Numbered from the stretch's first letter, positions 1-9,250 are shown. The stretch is DNA of 64,000 bases from Alistipes sp. (GCA_017398555.1 JAFQFV010000028.1:1-64000); one strand, 5' to 3'. Made by a program: numbers and translations. The notes: generated from the sequence alone by a model not told the origin.

Positions 1-59
1 GCATCGATGTGAGCCATGATACCGATGTTTCTTGTGTATTTAAGATCTCTTGCAGCCAT
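1..59 (-). CDS. fusA: Elongation factor G, N-terminal fragment (runs off window)
   Basis: Only the first 19 codons are present, on the minus strand, and they read MAARDLKYTRNIGIMAHIDA up to the window edge. The segment RNIGIMAHIDA is the start of the EF-G GTPase domain just before the P-loop (AHIDAGKTT in the family). The GTPase drives ribosomal translocation in the cytoplasm. It lies 19 bp after rpsG in the order rpsL-rpsG-fusA, the classic str operon order, which supports the call despite the short fragment. Confidence 0.9.
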   Translation of the reverse strand, partial: MAARDLKYTRNIGIMAHID

Positions 60-78
60 TGTCTGTCTCTCCTATAAA

Positions 79-555
79 TTAAAATCTGAAGTGTGCAAAT
101 GCCTTGTTTGCCTCTGCCATACGGTGCATCTCCTCCTTACGCTTGAAGGCAGCACCCATTGAGTTGTAGGCATCTACTATCTCGCCGGCAAGCTTCTCGG
201 CCATAGTCTTTCCGGAACGCTTACGCGCATAGAGTACAAGGTTCTTCATCGAAATAGAAATCTTGCGCTCCGGACGAACCTCCATTGGAACCTGGAATGT
301 CGCGCCACCGATACGCTTAGATTTTACCTCGACCTGCGGAGTGACATTCTCAAGGGCTTGTTTCCAAACCTCAATTGGAGATTTATCAGCATCCTTCATC
401 TTCTTGCCCACCAACTCCAGAGAGTCATAGAAAATGGTGTAGGCAATACTCTTCTTGCCATCCAACATAAGGTTGTTCACGAAACGTGTTACTGCCACGT
501 CGTTGAACTTTGGATCAGGAAGTAGAGTGTGCTTCTTTGGCTTAGCTTTTCTCAT
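79..555 (-). CDS. rpsG: 30S ribosomal protein S7
   Basis: A 158-residue S7 protein, the usual bacterial length. It nucleates assembly of the 30S head on the 3' domain of 16S rRNA. Family landmarks are the N-terminal MRKAKPKK, the block [16 protein letters not shown] near residue 25, and the C-terminal [18 protein letters not shown]. It is the second gene of the minus-strand str operon, 42 bp after rpsL and 19 bp before fusA. In E. coli S7 is the autoregulatory protein of this operon; nothing here shows whether that holds in this organism. Confidence 0.97.
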   Translation of the reverse strand: MRKAKPKKHTLLPDPKFNDVAVTRFVNNLMLDGKKSIAYTIFYDSLELVGKKMKDADKSPIEVWKQALENVTPQVEVKSKRIGGATFQVPMEVRPERKISISMKNLVLYARKRSGKTMAEKLAGEIVDAYNSMGAAFKRKEEMHRMAEANKAFAHFRF

Positions 556-597
556 TTTGTTTTCTCTTTCTTAGAATAATTTTTAATCTTTCAAGGC

Positions 598-984
598 TTA
601 TTTCTTAGCACCAGCCTTAGGGCGCTTTGCACCGTACTTAGAACGACGCTGACGACGACCATCTACGCCTGCAGAATCGAGAGCACCGCGAACGAGGTGG
701 TAACGTACACCTGGAAGGTCCTTAACACGACCTCCACGAACAAGCACAATTGAGTGCTCCTGCAAGTTGTGGCCCTCTCCTGGGATATAGGCGTTGACCT
801 CCTTGCCATTGGTCAATCTTACACGTGCAACCTTACGCATCGCTGAGTTCGGCTTCTTAGGGGTGGTGGTGTACACACGAGTACAAACGCCACGACGCTG
901 AGGGCACGCTGCCAGAGCCGGAGACTTCGACTTGTCCTCCATCTTGACTCTGCCGTTTCTTACTAACTGTTGAATAGTAGGCAT
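598..984 (-). CDS. rpsL: 30S ribosomal protein S12
   Basis: A 128-residue S12, the decoding-centre protein of the small subunit. It begins [12 protein letters not shown] and carries the invariant [11 protein letters not shown] loop (residues 41-51) and [13 protein letters not shown] near residues 85-97. The lysines of PKKPNSA and RVKD, where streptomycin-resistance substitutions fall in other bacteria, are wild type here. The C-terminal tail [13 protein letters not shown] is strongly basic. It is the first gene of the minus-strand str operon, with an AT-rich upstream region of about 430 bp. Confidence 0.97.
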   Translation of the reverse strand: MPTIQQLVRNGRVKMEDKSKSPALAACPQRRGVCTRVYTTTPKKPNSAMRKVARVRLTNGKEVNAYIPGEGHNLQEHSIVLVRGGRVKDLPGVRYHLVRGALDSAGVDGRRQRRSKYGAKRPKAGAKK

Positions 985-1061
985 TTATTAAACCTTTAAT
1001 TTGTTAAACTTGCGGGGGTTTGACGCCCCAATTTCTATTTCGTTTTGCCGTTAGGCGGGTG

Positions 1062-1069
1062 CAAAGTTA
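1062..1069 (-). promoter_or_regulatory. Probable -7 element of the str operon promoter
   Basis: Read on the minus strand this is TAACTTTG, matching the Bacteroidetes -7 consensus TAnnTTTG, 78 bp upstream of the rpsL start. No clear TTTG element lies at the expected -33 spacing, so the call rests on the -7 box and its position. The implied leader is about 70 nt and contains a G-run/C-run pair (minus strand GGGGCG, then CCCCC) that can form a short stem. Confidence 0.4.
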
Positions 1070-1270
1070 AACAAAATTTTTTATTTACACTATATATATG
1101 TCAAAATCGAACCCCCAAAACGCCCATTTTTCGCCCGTTTTGCCCACTTTGCTTATTCTTTTTTCTTATATTTTATTCAACAAAATAATTTTCGTTTATA
1201 ATTAGTTTTTTAATATATTGATTTTCAGTAGTTTGCATATTACATACTTTGGACAAATCGCAGAGTTGTG

Positions 1271-1306
1271 AAAAATTTTGAAAAACTCGGAAAAATTTTC
1301 AAAAAA
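1271..1306. other. Phased A-tracts (predicted bent DNA)
   Basis: Runs of five or six A start at 1271, 1281, 1291 and 1301, exactly one helical turn apart. Several are followed by TTTT, so the segment is an approximate 20-bp repeat. Four in-phase A-tracts are the established signature of intrinsic DNA curvature. It lies about 200 bp upstream of the probable rpsL -7 box and 110 bp past the esterase stop codon. Confidence 0.6.
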
Positions 1307-1349
1307 TCTTCCAAAGGCACGATTTTTTAGGCAGTTACAGCACCGAAAA

Positions 1350-1388
1350 CGCCCCAAAATCAGTTTTTCACAAACCGACTCTGGGGCG
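1350..1388 (-). terminator. Weak terminator-like hairpin after the esterase/PHP operon
   Basis: CGCCCCA at 1350-1356 can pair with TGGGGCG at 1382-1388 across a loop of about 25 nt. On the minus strand the stem is followed by TTTTCGG. The long loop and short T-run make it a poor intrinsic terminator, but it lies 31 bp past the stop codon of the 1419-2273 gene. Confidence 0.3.
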
Positions 1389-1418
1389 TCTGTTTATTAT
1401 CGTTTTTCGATAAATAAT

Positions 1419-2273
1419 TTACTCCTTTTTGAACGAGAAATTGAGGATTAGAGGCAGCGCTTCACGCCAGAATTTCCAGTCGTGCACACCGTCACGAATA
1501 CGGAACTCTACAGGCACCTTTTCGCGCTTCATTTCAGTAAAGAAATCGAGGTTTGTCTGTATCAAACCGTCGTCATCTCCGCAATCCAACATCCAGCGCA
1601 CAGTACGCAATTTTTCAATCTGCTCGGCTGTCGCGTGGCGCAAAAACTCCACAGGAGAGGTCTCTGCTACAGACCATCGCCACTCTATCTCATCGTGAGG
1701 GGTTTCGAGCAGCTTATAGCGGTGGTCAAGAAGGCCGCTTGTAGAGTAGCAGGCGTTGAACATCTCGGGGTGTCTTTGAGCATAGACAACAGAGCCTCCA
1801 CCACCCATAGAGAGGCCCGCGATAGCACGACCCTCTTTAGTAGCTATAGTTCTGAAAGTCTGGTCTATATACGGGATAAACTCTTGAAAAAAGAAGTCCT
1901 CATAAGCCCAATCTTTAACATTGAAATATCCCATATTTTTGCCACCTCTTCGCTTGCCCAAACCGGTTGCATCAGGCATTACGACAATCATCTTCACAGC
2001 CTCGCCTTTAGCTATCTGCTCATCGGTAATTCGAGGCTGCTCGCCACCGCCATTACGGTTCCAAGATTTGTGATTTCCCCAAGCTCCGTGGAGCAGGTAG
2101 AGGACAGGATAACGCTCGGTCGAGTTATCATAGCCATCAGGCAGATAGACTGAGTAGTTCTTCTCCACGCCGAGAATCTTACTCTTTACGGTCAGGTGCT
2201 CAAGTCGGCTCTGTGCCTGAGCGGTTGCACCTACAGCGAGGCACAGCAGTGCAAAAACAATAAATCTCTTCAT
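1419..2273 (-). CDS. Secreted esterase, alpha/beta-hydrolase of the esterase D/Fes family
   Basis: A 284-residue protein starting at MKRFIVFALLCLAVGATAQA, a clear Sec signal peptide. The frame extends upstream to 2507, but that part overlaps the PHP gene and looks non-native, so the start at 2273 is chosen. The mature part is a PF00756-type esterase: VLYLLHGAWGNHKSW is the oxyanion region, AGLSMGGGGS holds the nucleophile serine, and VHDWKFWREALP near the C-terminus holds the catalytic histidine. Relatives include feruloyl and acetyl esterases and enterochelin esterases. A role in removing acyl groups from plant or host glycans is likely but unproven. It follows the PHP-domain gene by 16 bp on the same strand, so the two are probably co-transcribed. 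Confidence 0.85.
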   Translation of the reverse strand: MKRFIVFALLCLAVGATAQAQSRLEHLTVKSKILGVEKNYSVYLPDGYDNSTERYPVLYLLHGAWGNHKSWNRNGGGEQPRITDEQIAKGEAVKMIVVMPDATGLGKRRGGKNMGYFNVKDWAYEDFFFQEFIPYIDQTFRTIATKEGRAIAGLSMGGGGSVVYAQRHPEMFNACYSTSGLLDHRYKLLETPHDEIEWRWSVAETSPVEFLRHATAEQIEKLRTVRWMLDCGDDDGLIQTNLDFFTEMKREKVPVEFRIRDGVHDWKFWREALPLILNFSFKKE

Positions 2274-2289
2274 ATAATCAGCATTTAAG

Positions 2290-3480
2290 TTATTTCTTAT
2301 CGATAGCAATCTCCACCTTCGGATGCTTATAATCAGCCACCCACATATTATCAACTGTATATACAGGTCTTGTCGCCTCAACGCCCTCCTTATCCTTACC
2401 GAAGCTGACCAAAATCGGCTTAAAAGGTTCCAACTCATAGATAGTCTTACCACGGCGCAAGCGAAGTGGGATAGATGATTGATTTGTAAGCATATAGAGA
2501 TGTTCATTCTTCTCCTTTACAGCCACCAGACAACAATCTACCGCAGCGTTAAGGAACTCGACGAGCCAAGACTCCTCGCCAATCAGACAGCCACCAGAGT
2601 AGGCAATAGTACGGTGCTTGAGAATTGCATCCTTGATAGCCTTTTCAGTAAGCTCCTTTGCAAAGATGATGGTCATCGTACGCAGGTTGCCGTTTTGGAG
2701 GAAACGGTGTGTTGTCATTGAATGCTCATCAGTATTGGCAAACATAGTCAGCCCCTCGTCAATGCAGCGGCGAACGATATGCGGATAGAATGTATATCCG
2801 TTTGCCACCTCTACACCATCGACCAACCCCTCGCTATATACTCTCTCGTGAAACTCTGTTTTGTCGCTTGTGTCGCGTCTCCACGCAGGATGGTTGTGGA
2901 TAACAACTCCGCCCTGCTCCTTAACTCGCTGCAAAGCTACCTCCAAATCTGCATCGTAGAGGCCATTTATATCCTGAAGAAAGAGGGCGTTAAAGTGGCC
3001 GTGTGTCTGTGCATTACGCGCCATCTCACAGCCCTTGATAACAAGCATCGGGTAGCCGGACTTCGCAACCTGATCTACAGCCTCTTGGTGGATAGCGTTA
3101 AAGTCCGCCAAAACGCGCTTTGCCTTACCTGCCGATTGGTACTTCGGCGGCGTGCCACCCTCAAAATATGGAGCGACAACTTTTAAGAACTTTTTCTCGC
3201 CCGTACGACCCTCATAGTGGTCTGTAATGGCGATAACATCTAATCCATCTACCCACGCCTCGACAACTCGTCCCGAAGGATTTACACGACCATCAGAGTA
3301 TGAGGTGTGTATGTGAAAATCGCCTTTGTAGCAGTTGTATCCCTTAACCTTTGGTAATACAATCTCCATGCGACGAGCAGTTGCCTCATTGTAGGTCTTA
3401 ACAGCGTGCGGAATCTTCTTCTGTGCTACAGACGACAGCGCAACAAGCAATGCCGAGATTAAAAATAGTACTCTTTTCAT
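2290..3480 (-). CDS. Secreted PHP-domain phosphoesterase
   Basis: A 396-residue protein with a signal peptide (MKRVLFLISALLVALSSVAQ). Residues 53-100 match a PHP (polymerase and histidinol phosphatase) domain: GDFHIHTSYSDGRV supplies the HxH metal ligands, and AITDHYE, VIHNHPAW and NTDEHS supply the later histidines and aspartates. PHP enzymes use a multinuclear metal site to hydrolyse phosphomonoesters or phosphodiesters. Export makes a role on extracellular or periplasmic phosphorylated compounds likely. The C-terminal 100 residues look like a beta-rich accessory domain. It is the first gene of a two-gene minus-strand operon with a well-formed promoter at 3528-3559. Confidence 0.8.
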   Translation of the reverse strand: MKRVLFLISALLVALSSVAQKKIPHAVKTYNEATARRMEIVLPKVKGYNCYKGDFHIHTSYSDGRVNPSGRVVEAWVDGLDVIAITDHYEGRTGEKKFLKVVAPYFEGGTPPKYQSAGKAKRVLADFNAIHQEAVDQVAKSGYPMLVIKGCEMARNAQTHGHFNALFLQDINGLYDADLEVALQRVKEQGGVVIHNHPAWRRDTSDKTEFHERVYSEGLVDGVEVANGYTFYPHIVRRCIDEGLTMFANTDEHSMTTHRFLQNGNLRTMTIIFAKELTEKAIKDAILKHRTIAYSGGCLIGEESWLVEFLNAAVDCCLVAVKEKNEHLYMLTNQSSIPLRLRRGKTIYELEPFKPILVSFGKDKEGVEATRPVYTVDNMWVADYKHPKVEIAIDKK

Positions 3481-3527
3481 ATTTTTAGGTTGTTAGTTTT
3501 TACATATTGCCCACAATACGCATAATA

Positions 3528-3559
3528 CAAAGATAGTCACGAAATGTCAAATTTGCAAA
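3528..3559 (-). promoter_or_regulatory. Bacteroidetes-type promoter for the PHP/esterase operon
   Basis: On the minus strand TTTG (3559-3556) is followed after exactly 20 bp by TATCTTTG (3535-3528), matching the -33/-7 consensus TTTG-N19-21-TAnnTTTG. Transcription would start near 3522 and leave a leader of about 40 nt before the PHP gene. Confidence 0.7.
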
Positions 3560-3620
3560 TTGTATCGTCTGCCCGCAAAACCCCTGATGACTCTGCTTGT
3601 GCGAAATTCTTGTCACAGCA

Positions 3621-3652
3621 TTGATATTTTCCGCTAAAATTTACTATCTTTG
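3621..3652 (+). promoter_or_regulatory. Bacteroidetes-type promoter for leuS
   Basis: TTG at 3621-3623 and TATCTTTG at 3645-3652 are separated by 21 bp, matching the -33/-7 pattern. The predicted start near 3658 leaves a leader of about 100 nt before the leuS ATG at 3758. It lies back to back with the minus-strand promoter at 3528-3559. Confidence 0.6.
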
Positions 3653-3664
3653 CAAATCAGACGC

Positions 3665-3707
3665 TCGCGTATGCGTGACGCGAACGCATAATGCACAGTG
3701 CACACGC
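3665..3707 (+). promoter_or_regulatory. leuS leader with mutually exclusive hairpins
   Basis: TCGCGT (3665-3670) can pair with ACGCGA (3678-3683) across a 7-nt loop. TATGCGT (3670-3676) can instead pair with ACGCATA (3684-3690), also across a 7-nt loop. The two stems share bases and cannot coexist. A third option pairs GCGTG (3673-3677) with CACGC (3703-3707). The leader has no T-box features that I can recognise. Confidence 0.45.
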
Positions 3708-3757
3708 GCAAGTAAAGAGTTGATTAGCAAACGAATAACAATAAAAATAGAACTATT

Positions 3758-6505
3758 ATGGATTACAATTTTAGAGAGATTGAAGCCAAGTGGCAAAAGG
3801 AGTGGAAAGAGAGGGGCGTCTATCGCGTCGATGTAGATGAGAGCCGCCCTAAGTTTTATGTGCTTGATATGTTCCCTTATCCATCGGGAGCAGGTCTTCA
3901 TGTAGGCCACCCTCTCGGCTACATCGCTTCAGATATCTATTCACGTTACAAGCGTCTCTGCGGCTTCAACGTTCTGCACCCAATGGGTTACGACGCCTTC
4001 GGTCTTCCTGCAGAGCAGTACGCTATTCAGACAGGTCAGCACCCTGCCGTAACTACAGAGAAAAATATTGCCCGCTATCGCGAGCAGCTCGACAAGATAG
4101 GTTTCTGCTACGATTGGGAGCGCGAGGTGCGCACATGTGAGCCTGAGTACTATAAGTGGACACAGTGGGCATTTCTCAAGATGTTCGCCCACTACTACGA
4201 CCGCAAGCAGCAGAAGGCGTGCCCTATCGAGGAGCTTGTGGCACACTTTGCAGCACACGGTACAGAGGGTGTAGATGCAGCTTGCACTACAGAGCTCACA
4301 TTTACCGCTGCCGAGTGGGCTACAAAGAGTGAGGAGGAGCGTGAGCAGGTGTTGCAGAACTATCGCCTCGCCTTCCGTGCAGACACTATGGTAAACTGGT
4401 GCCCTCAGCTCGGAACAGTGCTTGCCAATGATGAGGTTAAGGATGGACTCTCTGTTCGTGGTGGCTTCCCTGTGGAGCAGAAGCGAATGAAGCAGTGGCT
4501 GTTGCGCGTGACTGCCTATGCACAGCGTATGCTTGACGGCCTTGACAGCCTCGAGTGGAGCGACTCTCTGAAGGAGATTCAGCGTAACTGGATTGGCCGC
4601 TCGGAGGGTGCACAGGTCTTCTTCGACGCACAGATGGCCGATGGTTCTACACGCAAACTTGAGATATTTACAACACGCCCTGACACCATCTTCGGCGTAA
4701 CCTTTATGGTTGTTGCTCCGGAGCACGAGTGGCTTGCTGATATGACCACAGCAGAGCAGAAGGCTGCTGTTGAGGAGTATATCGAGCAGACCAAGAAGCG
4801 TTCAGAGCGCGAGCGTATTGCCGAGACAAAGCGCGTGAGCGGTGTATTTACCGGCGCTTATGCAACAAATCCGTTTACCGGCAAGCAGATTCCTATCTAC
4901 GCATCCGACTATGTGCTTGCAGGCTACGGTACAGGTGCTATTATGGCTGTTCCTGCCCACGACTCACGCGACTATGCATTTGCTCGCCACTTCGGTCTGG
5001 ATATTGTCCCTGTAGTTGAGGGTGGAGACCTCTCTGTGGCATCTTACGACGCGAAGGAGGGTGCGATGATTAACTCCGACTTCCTCAATGGCACCGATGT
5101 TAAGGAGGCTATCTACAAGATGTTCGAGGAGGTTGAGCGCAGAGGTCTTGGTAAGCGCCTTGTAAACTACCGTCTGCGTGATGCTATCTTCTCTCGCCAG
5201 AGATATTGGGGCGAGCCATTCCCAATCCGCTATGAGGGTAATATTGCACGCCCTGTAGCTGAGAGCGAGCTGCCTATCACCCTGCCACCTATCGAGAACT
5301 TCGGCCCTACAGAGCAGGGCGAGCCACCATTGGCACGTGTTGAGGGCTGGGAGTATGAACTCTCGACTATGCCTGGCTTTGCAGGCTCTTCGGCATACTT
5401 CCTCCGCTATATGGACCCTCGCAATAGTGAGGCGTTGGTATCTAAGCGCGCAAATGAGTATTGGAGAAATGTCGATCTCTACATCGGCGGTATCGAGCAC
5501 GCAACAGGCCACCTGATGTACTCTCGCTTCTGGAATATGTTCCTCTACGACTTGGGTTATGTTTGCGAGAGCGAGCCATTCAAGAAGCTGGTAAATCAGG
5601 GTATGATTCAGGGTCGCTCAAACTTCGTATATCGTGTAGTTGGCACAAATAAGTTCGTATCCCTCAACCTGAAGGGCGACTACCAGACTCAGGAGATTCA
5701 CGTTGATGTAAATATCGTCAAGAATGACGTTCTCGACCTCGATGCCTTCCGTGCTTGGCGTCCTGAGTTCAAGGATGCAGAGTTTATCCTCGAAAATGGT
5801 CAGTACATCTGCGGCTGGGCTGTTGAGAAGATGTCTAAATCGATGTTCAACGTAGTAAACCCTGACTTTATCGTTGAGCAGTATGGCGCCGACACGCTGC
5901 GTATGTACGAGATGTTCCTCGGCCCGCTTGAGCAGTCAAAGCCTTGGGATACTAACGGTATTGATGGCGTACACAAGTTCCTGCGTCGTTTCTGGCGCCT
6001 CTTCTTCGACCGCAATGGAGAGTGGGCTGTAAATAACGAGCAACCGACAGAGAAGGAGCTCAAGACTCTGCACAAGACGATAAAGAAGATTCGTGAGGAT
6101 ATCGAAAACTTCTCATTCAACACCTCTGTTGCAGCCTTTATGATCTGCATCAACGAGCTGGGTGAGTGCCACAAACGCGAGATTATCGAGCCGCTGACTA
6201 TTCTGCTCGCGCCATTTGCTCCACACATCACAGAGCAGCTTTGGAGTATGCTCGGCCACGAGGATACCATCTTCAATGCCGCTTACCCTGTATGTGAAGA
6301 GAAGTTCCTCGTTGAGAGCAGCTTTGAGTACCCGATTATGATTAACGGTAAGCTCCGCTGCAAGCAGGTATATCCACTCAGCGCAACCCCTGCCGAGCTT
6401 CAGGCAGATGTTGTGACAAAGGAGGAGGTACAGCGCTGGCTTGAGGGCGCAACGCCGAAGAAGATTATCGTTGTACCGGGTAAGATTATCAACATTGTAA
6501 AGTAA
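3758..6505 (+). CDS. leuS: Leucyl-tRNA synthetase
   Basis: A 915-residue class Ia synthetase that charges tRNA-Leu in the cytoplasm. The HIGH-type motif is in [14 protein letters not shown] (residues 42-55) and the KMSKS loop is in [10 protein letters not shown] about two-thirds along. The editing (CP1) domain contains [20 protein letters not shown], the usual editing-pocket motif. At 915 residues it is longer than the roughly 860 of E. coli, as is common in Bacteroidetes, with an insertion around residues 150-200. It begins at 3758 after a structured leader. Its TAA overlaps the ATG of the first esterase by one base (TAATG), so the housekeeping gene is translationally adjacent to a secreted-enzyme array. 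Confidence 0.97.
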   Translation: MDYNFREIEAKWQKEWKERGVYRVDVDESRPKFYVLDMFPYPSGAGLHVGHPLGYIASDIYSRYKRLCGFNVLHPMGYDAFGLPAEQYAIQTGQHPAVTTEKNIARYREQLDKIGFCYDWEREVRTCEPEYYKWTQWAFLKMFAHYYDRKQQKACPIEELVAHFAAHGTEGVDAACTTELTFTAAEWATKSEEEREQVLQNYRLAFRADTMVNWCPQLGTVLANDEVKDGLSVRGGFPVEQKRMKQWLLRVTAYAQRMLDGLDSLEWSDSLKEIQRNWIGRSEGAQVFFDAQMADGSTRKLEIFTTRPDTIFGVTFMVVAPEHEWLADMTTAEQKAAVEEYIEQTKKRSERERIAETKRVSGVFTGAYATNPFTGKQIPIYASDYVLAGYGTGAIMAVPAHDSRDYAFARHFGLDIVPVVEGGDLSVASYDAKEGAMINSDFLNGTDVKEAIYKMFEEVERRGLGKRLVNYRLRDAIFSRQRYWGEPFPIRYEGNIARPVAESELPITLPPIENFGPTEQGEPPLARVEGWEYELSTMPGFAGSSAYFLRYMDPRNSEALVSKRANEYWRNVDLYIGGIEHATGHLMYSRFWNMFLYDLGYVCESEPFKKLVNQGMIQGRSNFVYRVVGTNKFVSLNLKGDYQTQEIHVDVNIVKNDVLDLDAFRAWRPEFKDAEFILENGQYICGWAVEKMSKSMFNVVNPDFIVEQYGADTLRMYEMFLGPLEQSKPWDTNGIDGVHKFLRRFWRLFFDRNGEWAVNNEQPTEKELKTLHKTIKKIREDIENFSFNTSVAAFMICINELGECHKREIIEPLTILLAPFAPHITEQLWSMLGHEDTIFNAAYPVCEEKFLVESSFEYPIMINGKLRCKQVYPLSATPAELQADVVTKEEVQRWLEGATPKKIIVVPGKIINIVK

Positions 6506-7416
6506 TGAAACAGATACTCACCATACTCCTCTCTCTTGCCGTAGCTCTCACTGCTACGGCCCAGAAGAGGGTTGTCGCAACGCTTGAGCAGAGCGGAGCT
6601 GATGAGATTGTACACTATTGGGATAACTCGACCGCTCCGCACTCGAACGGCATTACCGACGACGAGACGATAAACGCGAGGCTCGATATGAGTCAGACCT
6701 CATCTACCGACTTCTACATCTACAAGGCCGACCCTAAGGTGGCGACAGGTCAGGGTGTGGTAGTTATCCCCGGTGGTGGCTACTACAAGCTCTCTATGCA
6801 GTACGATGGCTTTAAGATTGCCCAGTATCTGCGCTCTATAGGCGTTACAGCTATCGTTGTGAAGTATCGTCTGCCAAACGGAGTGCGTGAGGTGCCGATT
6901 GAGGATGCTATTGCCGGCCTGCGCTATATGCGCGAGCAAGCAGAGGTGTTCGGTATCGACCCACAGCAGGTGGGTATGCTCGGCTGTTCGGCAGGTGGAC
7001 ATCTAACATCGCTTGCAACTCACGCCCTTGCTGTTGCGGAGCGTCCGAAGTTCAACATCCTTATCTACCCATCTACCGGTGGCGATGTGTGGTCAAACTA
7101 CCGCCTGCAGAACTGCTTTGAGCGCCTGCTTGGCAAGTGGCGCACACAGGTCGATATTGAGAACAACTCGTGTGAGAATTTAGTTACCCCGGATACTCCA
7201 CCGACACTGCTGATGCACACCCACGAAGATACAACTGTGCCATCAACAATCACTACAAACTACTACAAGGCCCTTAAACGCCACGGCGTTCGCTCGGCGC
7301 TCTACCTCTACCCTGCCGGGGCTCACGGCTGGGCAGGTCACGACGAGTGGCACTATGCCGAGCCTGCAAAGCGAGCTATTGCTGATTGGCTTGAGATTGA
7401 GAAAAACCGAAAATAA
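6505..7416 (+). CDS. Secreted alpha/beta-hydrolase (acetyl-esterase type), array copy 1
   Basis: A 303-residue secreted hydrolase with signal peptide [20 protein letters not shown]. The oxyanion loop is PGGGY (residues 89-93), the nucleophile is Ser162 in GCSAGG, and the likely acid and base are Asp242 (HTHEDTTVP) and His274 (GAHGWAGH). This is the pattern of the lipase/acetyl-xylan-esterase-like BD-FAE group, which removes acetyl or other short acyl groups from carbohydrates. It starts inside the leuS stop codon. It differs from the other copies by GCSAGG instead of GSS or GNS, and by GAHGW instead of GGHGW. Its N-terminal half resembles copy 2, while the LLGKWR segment (208-213) resembles copy 5. 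Confidence 0.85.
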   Translation: MKQILTILLSLAVALTATAQKRVVATLEQSGADEIVHYWDNSTAPHSNGITDDETINARLDMSQTSSTDFYIYKADPKVATGQGVVVIPGGGYYKLSMQYDGFKIAQYLRSIGVTAIVVKYRLPNGVREVPIEDAIAGLRYMREQAEVFGIDPQQVGMLGCSAGGHLTSLATHALAVAERPKFNILIYPSTGGDVWSNYRLQNCFERLLGKWRTQVDIENNSCENLVTPDTPPTLLMHTHEDTTVPSTITTNYYKALKRHGVRSALYLYPAGAHGWAGHDEWHYAEPAKRAIADWLEIEKNRK

Positions 7417-7425
7417 CCATATCCT

Positions 7426-8337
7426 ATGAAGAGAGTTTTGACCTTGATGCTTATGGCGGGTATCATCTCCACCGCCGTAGCCCAAAAGAGGGTTGTCGTA
7501 TCGCTTGAGGATAGCGGTGCAGATGAGATTGTTCACTATTGGGATAACTCTACAGCGCCACACTCGAACGAAATTACAGAGGATGAGCAGATGAATAAGC
7601 GTTTTGATATGACTCAGACCTCCTCTACCGACTTCTACATCTACAAGGCCGACCCTGCAAAGGCGACAGGTCAGGCTGTGGTGATTGTTCCGGGTGGAGG
7701 TTACTACAAACTCTCGATGAAGTATGACGGTTTTATGATTGGTCAATATCTCCGCTCTATCGGCGTTACGGCGATGGTTGTAAAGTATCGTCTGCCAAAT
7801 GGACACCGCGAAGTACCGCTTGAGGATGCACAGGCTGGCCTGCGATATATGCGCACCGAGGGTGTAAAGTGGGGTGTAGATCCTAAGCAGGTGGGTATTT
7901 TGGGCAGCTCTGCAGGTGGATACCTTGCAGGTCACGCCTCAAATGTAACACCTGATGACGAGAAGCCGGCCTTTTCGATACTTATCTACTCTGTCGTGGA
8001 TGGCACGAAGCGAAGCATTCAGCGTGGCACATTTGGACTTATGCTCGGCACAAACCGTACAGATGCCGAGCAACATAGCTACTCGCTGCACAACCTTGTA
8101 AGTCCATCTACACCACCGACACTGTTGCTGCTTGCGGATGACGATATAAGGGTAAAACCTGAGCACTCTATGGCCTACTACAAGGCTCTCAAGTACTACG
8201 GCATACCTGCAGCCGTGCATAGTTTCCCTTCGGGTGGTCACGGTTGGGCTGGTCACGATGAGTACAGATATGCCGAGCCTTGCAAGCGTGCTATCAAAGA
8301 TTGGTTAGAGATAATGCGAGCCCCTAAAACCGAGTAA
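7426..8337 (+). CDS. Secreted alpha/beta-hydrolase (acetyl-esterase type), array copy 2
   Basis: A 303-residue paralogue of its neighbours. Signal peptide MKRVLTLMLMAGIISTAVAQ. The catalytic set is intact: PGGGY at 89-93, Ser162 in GSSAGGY, an acidic DDD around 238-240, and His272 in GGHGWAGH. The first 140 residues are very close to copy 1, including the shared block TSSTDFYIYKADP, while the C-terminal half is closer to copy 6 (TNRTDAEQHSYSLHN against KNRTQNEQHYYSLEN). The Tyr after SAGG replaces the His found in the other copies. It lies 9 bp after copy 1 and 2 bp before copy 3, so it is certainly in an operon. The acyl substrate is unknown. Confidence 0.85.
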   Translation: MKRVLTLMLMAGIISTAVAQKRVVVSLEDSGADEIVHYWDNSTAPHSNEITEDEQMNKRFDMTQTSSTDFYIYKADPAKATGQAVVIVPGGGYYKLSMKYDGFMIGQYLRSIGVTAMVVKYRLPNGHREVPLEDAQAGLRYMRTEGVKWGVDPKQVGILGSSAGGYLAGHASNVTPDDEKPAFSILIYSVVDGTKRSIQRGTFGLMLGTNRTDAEQHSYSLHNLVSPSTPPTLLLLADDDIRVKPEHSMAYYKALKYYGIPAAVHSFPSGGHGWAGHDEYRYAEPCKRAIKDWLEIMRAPKTE

Positions 8338-8339
8338 CA

Positions 8340-9239
8340 ATGAAGAGAGTTTTTCTATTAGCGTTCGCACTATGTGTGTTATTTGACACCTCTGCACAAA
8401 AGGTCGTTACGGTAAAGACTACGGCCGATGAGATTGTGCATCTGTGGAACAATAGCACTGCAAAATACTCCAACAATATGGAGAAGGATGAGGTTTTGAA
8501 GGGCAGGTCTAAACTCTACAACACCTCCTCAACAGAGCTCTATATCTTCACCCCAGAGAGGGAGAAGGCTACGGGCTACACGGTGGTTATCTACCCGGGT
8601 GGTGGCTACCGCTACCTCAGCTTCCCAATCACCTTCCCGGAGTGGTTGCGCGACAATGGCATTGCAGCCGTAGTGGTAAAGTACCGACTGCCAAACTACG
8701 GACATTCAGACGCAATGCTTGAGGATGCTATCGGGGCTATAGAGTATATGCGTGCAAACGCCGAGAAGTACAACATCGACCCACACAAGATTGGTGTATG
8801 TGGCAACTCGGCAGGTGGTCACCTTGCAGCGTGGGTATCAAATGTTATGGAGGATGGCAAGAAACCGCACTTTACAATCCTCGTTTATGGTTCAATGACT
8901 CGCGATATGTATCACAACAGCTACAATGCCAATACCATAATGCTGGGCGACAATCCTACCCCGGCCGTGGTAAGCGCAATGTCTAACCAAAACCTTGTGG
9001 GTCCGACAACACCACCTGCGCTGATGTTGCTCTCGGATGATGATACAAGAGTTCGACCTGCCGCCTCAACAGCCTACTACAAGGCGCTTAAGCACTATGG
9101 TATTCCGGCATCTATGCACATCTATCCGAGTGGTGGACACGGATGGTCTGGCAAACTTAATTGGGAGTATCGCAAGCAGTGGCTTGGCGCCGTTAAAGAT
9201 TGGATTTATAACCTTGAAGATATCACTAACCGCAAATAA
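8340..9239 (+). CDS. Secreted alpha/beta-hydrolase (acetyl-esterase type), array copy 3
   Basis: A 299-residue secreted esterase. Signal peptide MKRVFLLAFALCVLFDTSAQ. PGGGY at 86-90, nucleophile Ser157 in GNSAGG, DDD at 233-235 (SDDDTRVRP), His267 in GGHGWSG. It forms a close pair with copy 4: both have the lid-side segment YLSFP followed by a Trp-Leu-Arg stretch, LPNYGH in place of LPNG, and AEKYNIDP. The pair differs from copies 1, 2 and 6 in having HLWNNSTAKYSN rather than HYWDNSTAPHSN near residue 34, a region likely to shape the substrate entrance. Two bp separate it from copy 2. Confidence 0.85.
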   Translation: MKRVFLLAFALCVLFDTSAQKVVTVKTTADEIVHLWNNSTAKYSNNMEKDEVLKGRSKLYNTSSTELYIFTPEREKATGYTVVIYPGGGYRYLSFPITFPEWLRDNGIAAVVVKYRLPNYGHSDAMLEDAIGAIEYMRANAEKYNIDPHKIGVCGNSAGGHLAAWVSNVMEDGKKPHFTILVYGSMTRDMYHNSYNANTIMLGDNPTPAVVSAMSNQNLVGPTTPPALMLLSDDDTRVRPAASTAYYKALKHYGIPASMHIYPSGGHGWSGKLNWEYRKQWLGAVKDWIYNLEDITNRK

Positions 9240-9250
9240 CCTATACAAAG

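Larger units (their letters stand above)
985..1418. other. Intergenic region upstream of the str operon; no gene seen
   Basis: A 434-bp, very AT-rich stretch between rpsL and the end of the 1419-2273 gene, with no credible coding sequence on either strand. It holds the probable rpsL promoter (1062-1069), four A-tracts in 10-bp phase (1271-1306) and a weak terminator-like inverted repeat for the minus-strand esterase operon (1350-1388). Confidence 0.7.

Noticed and set aside
1419..2507. 362-residue version of the esterase
   Set aside because: The added N-terminal 78 residues overlap the PHP gene, are not esterase-like, and the signal peptide begins at 2273.
3692..3702. TGCACAGTGCA palindrome in the leuS leader as a hairpin or operator
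   Set aside because: As RNA it can form only a 4-bp stem with a 3-nt loop, and as DNA it is a short palindrome with no second copy near it.
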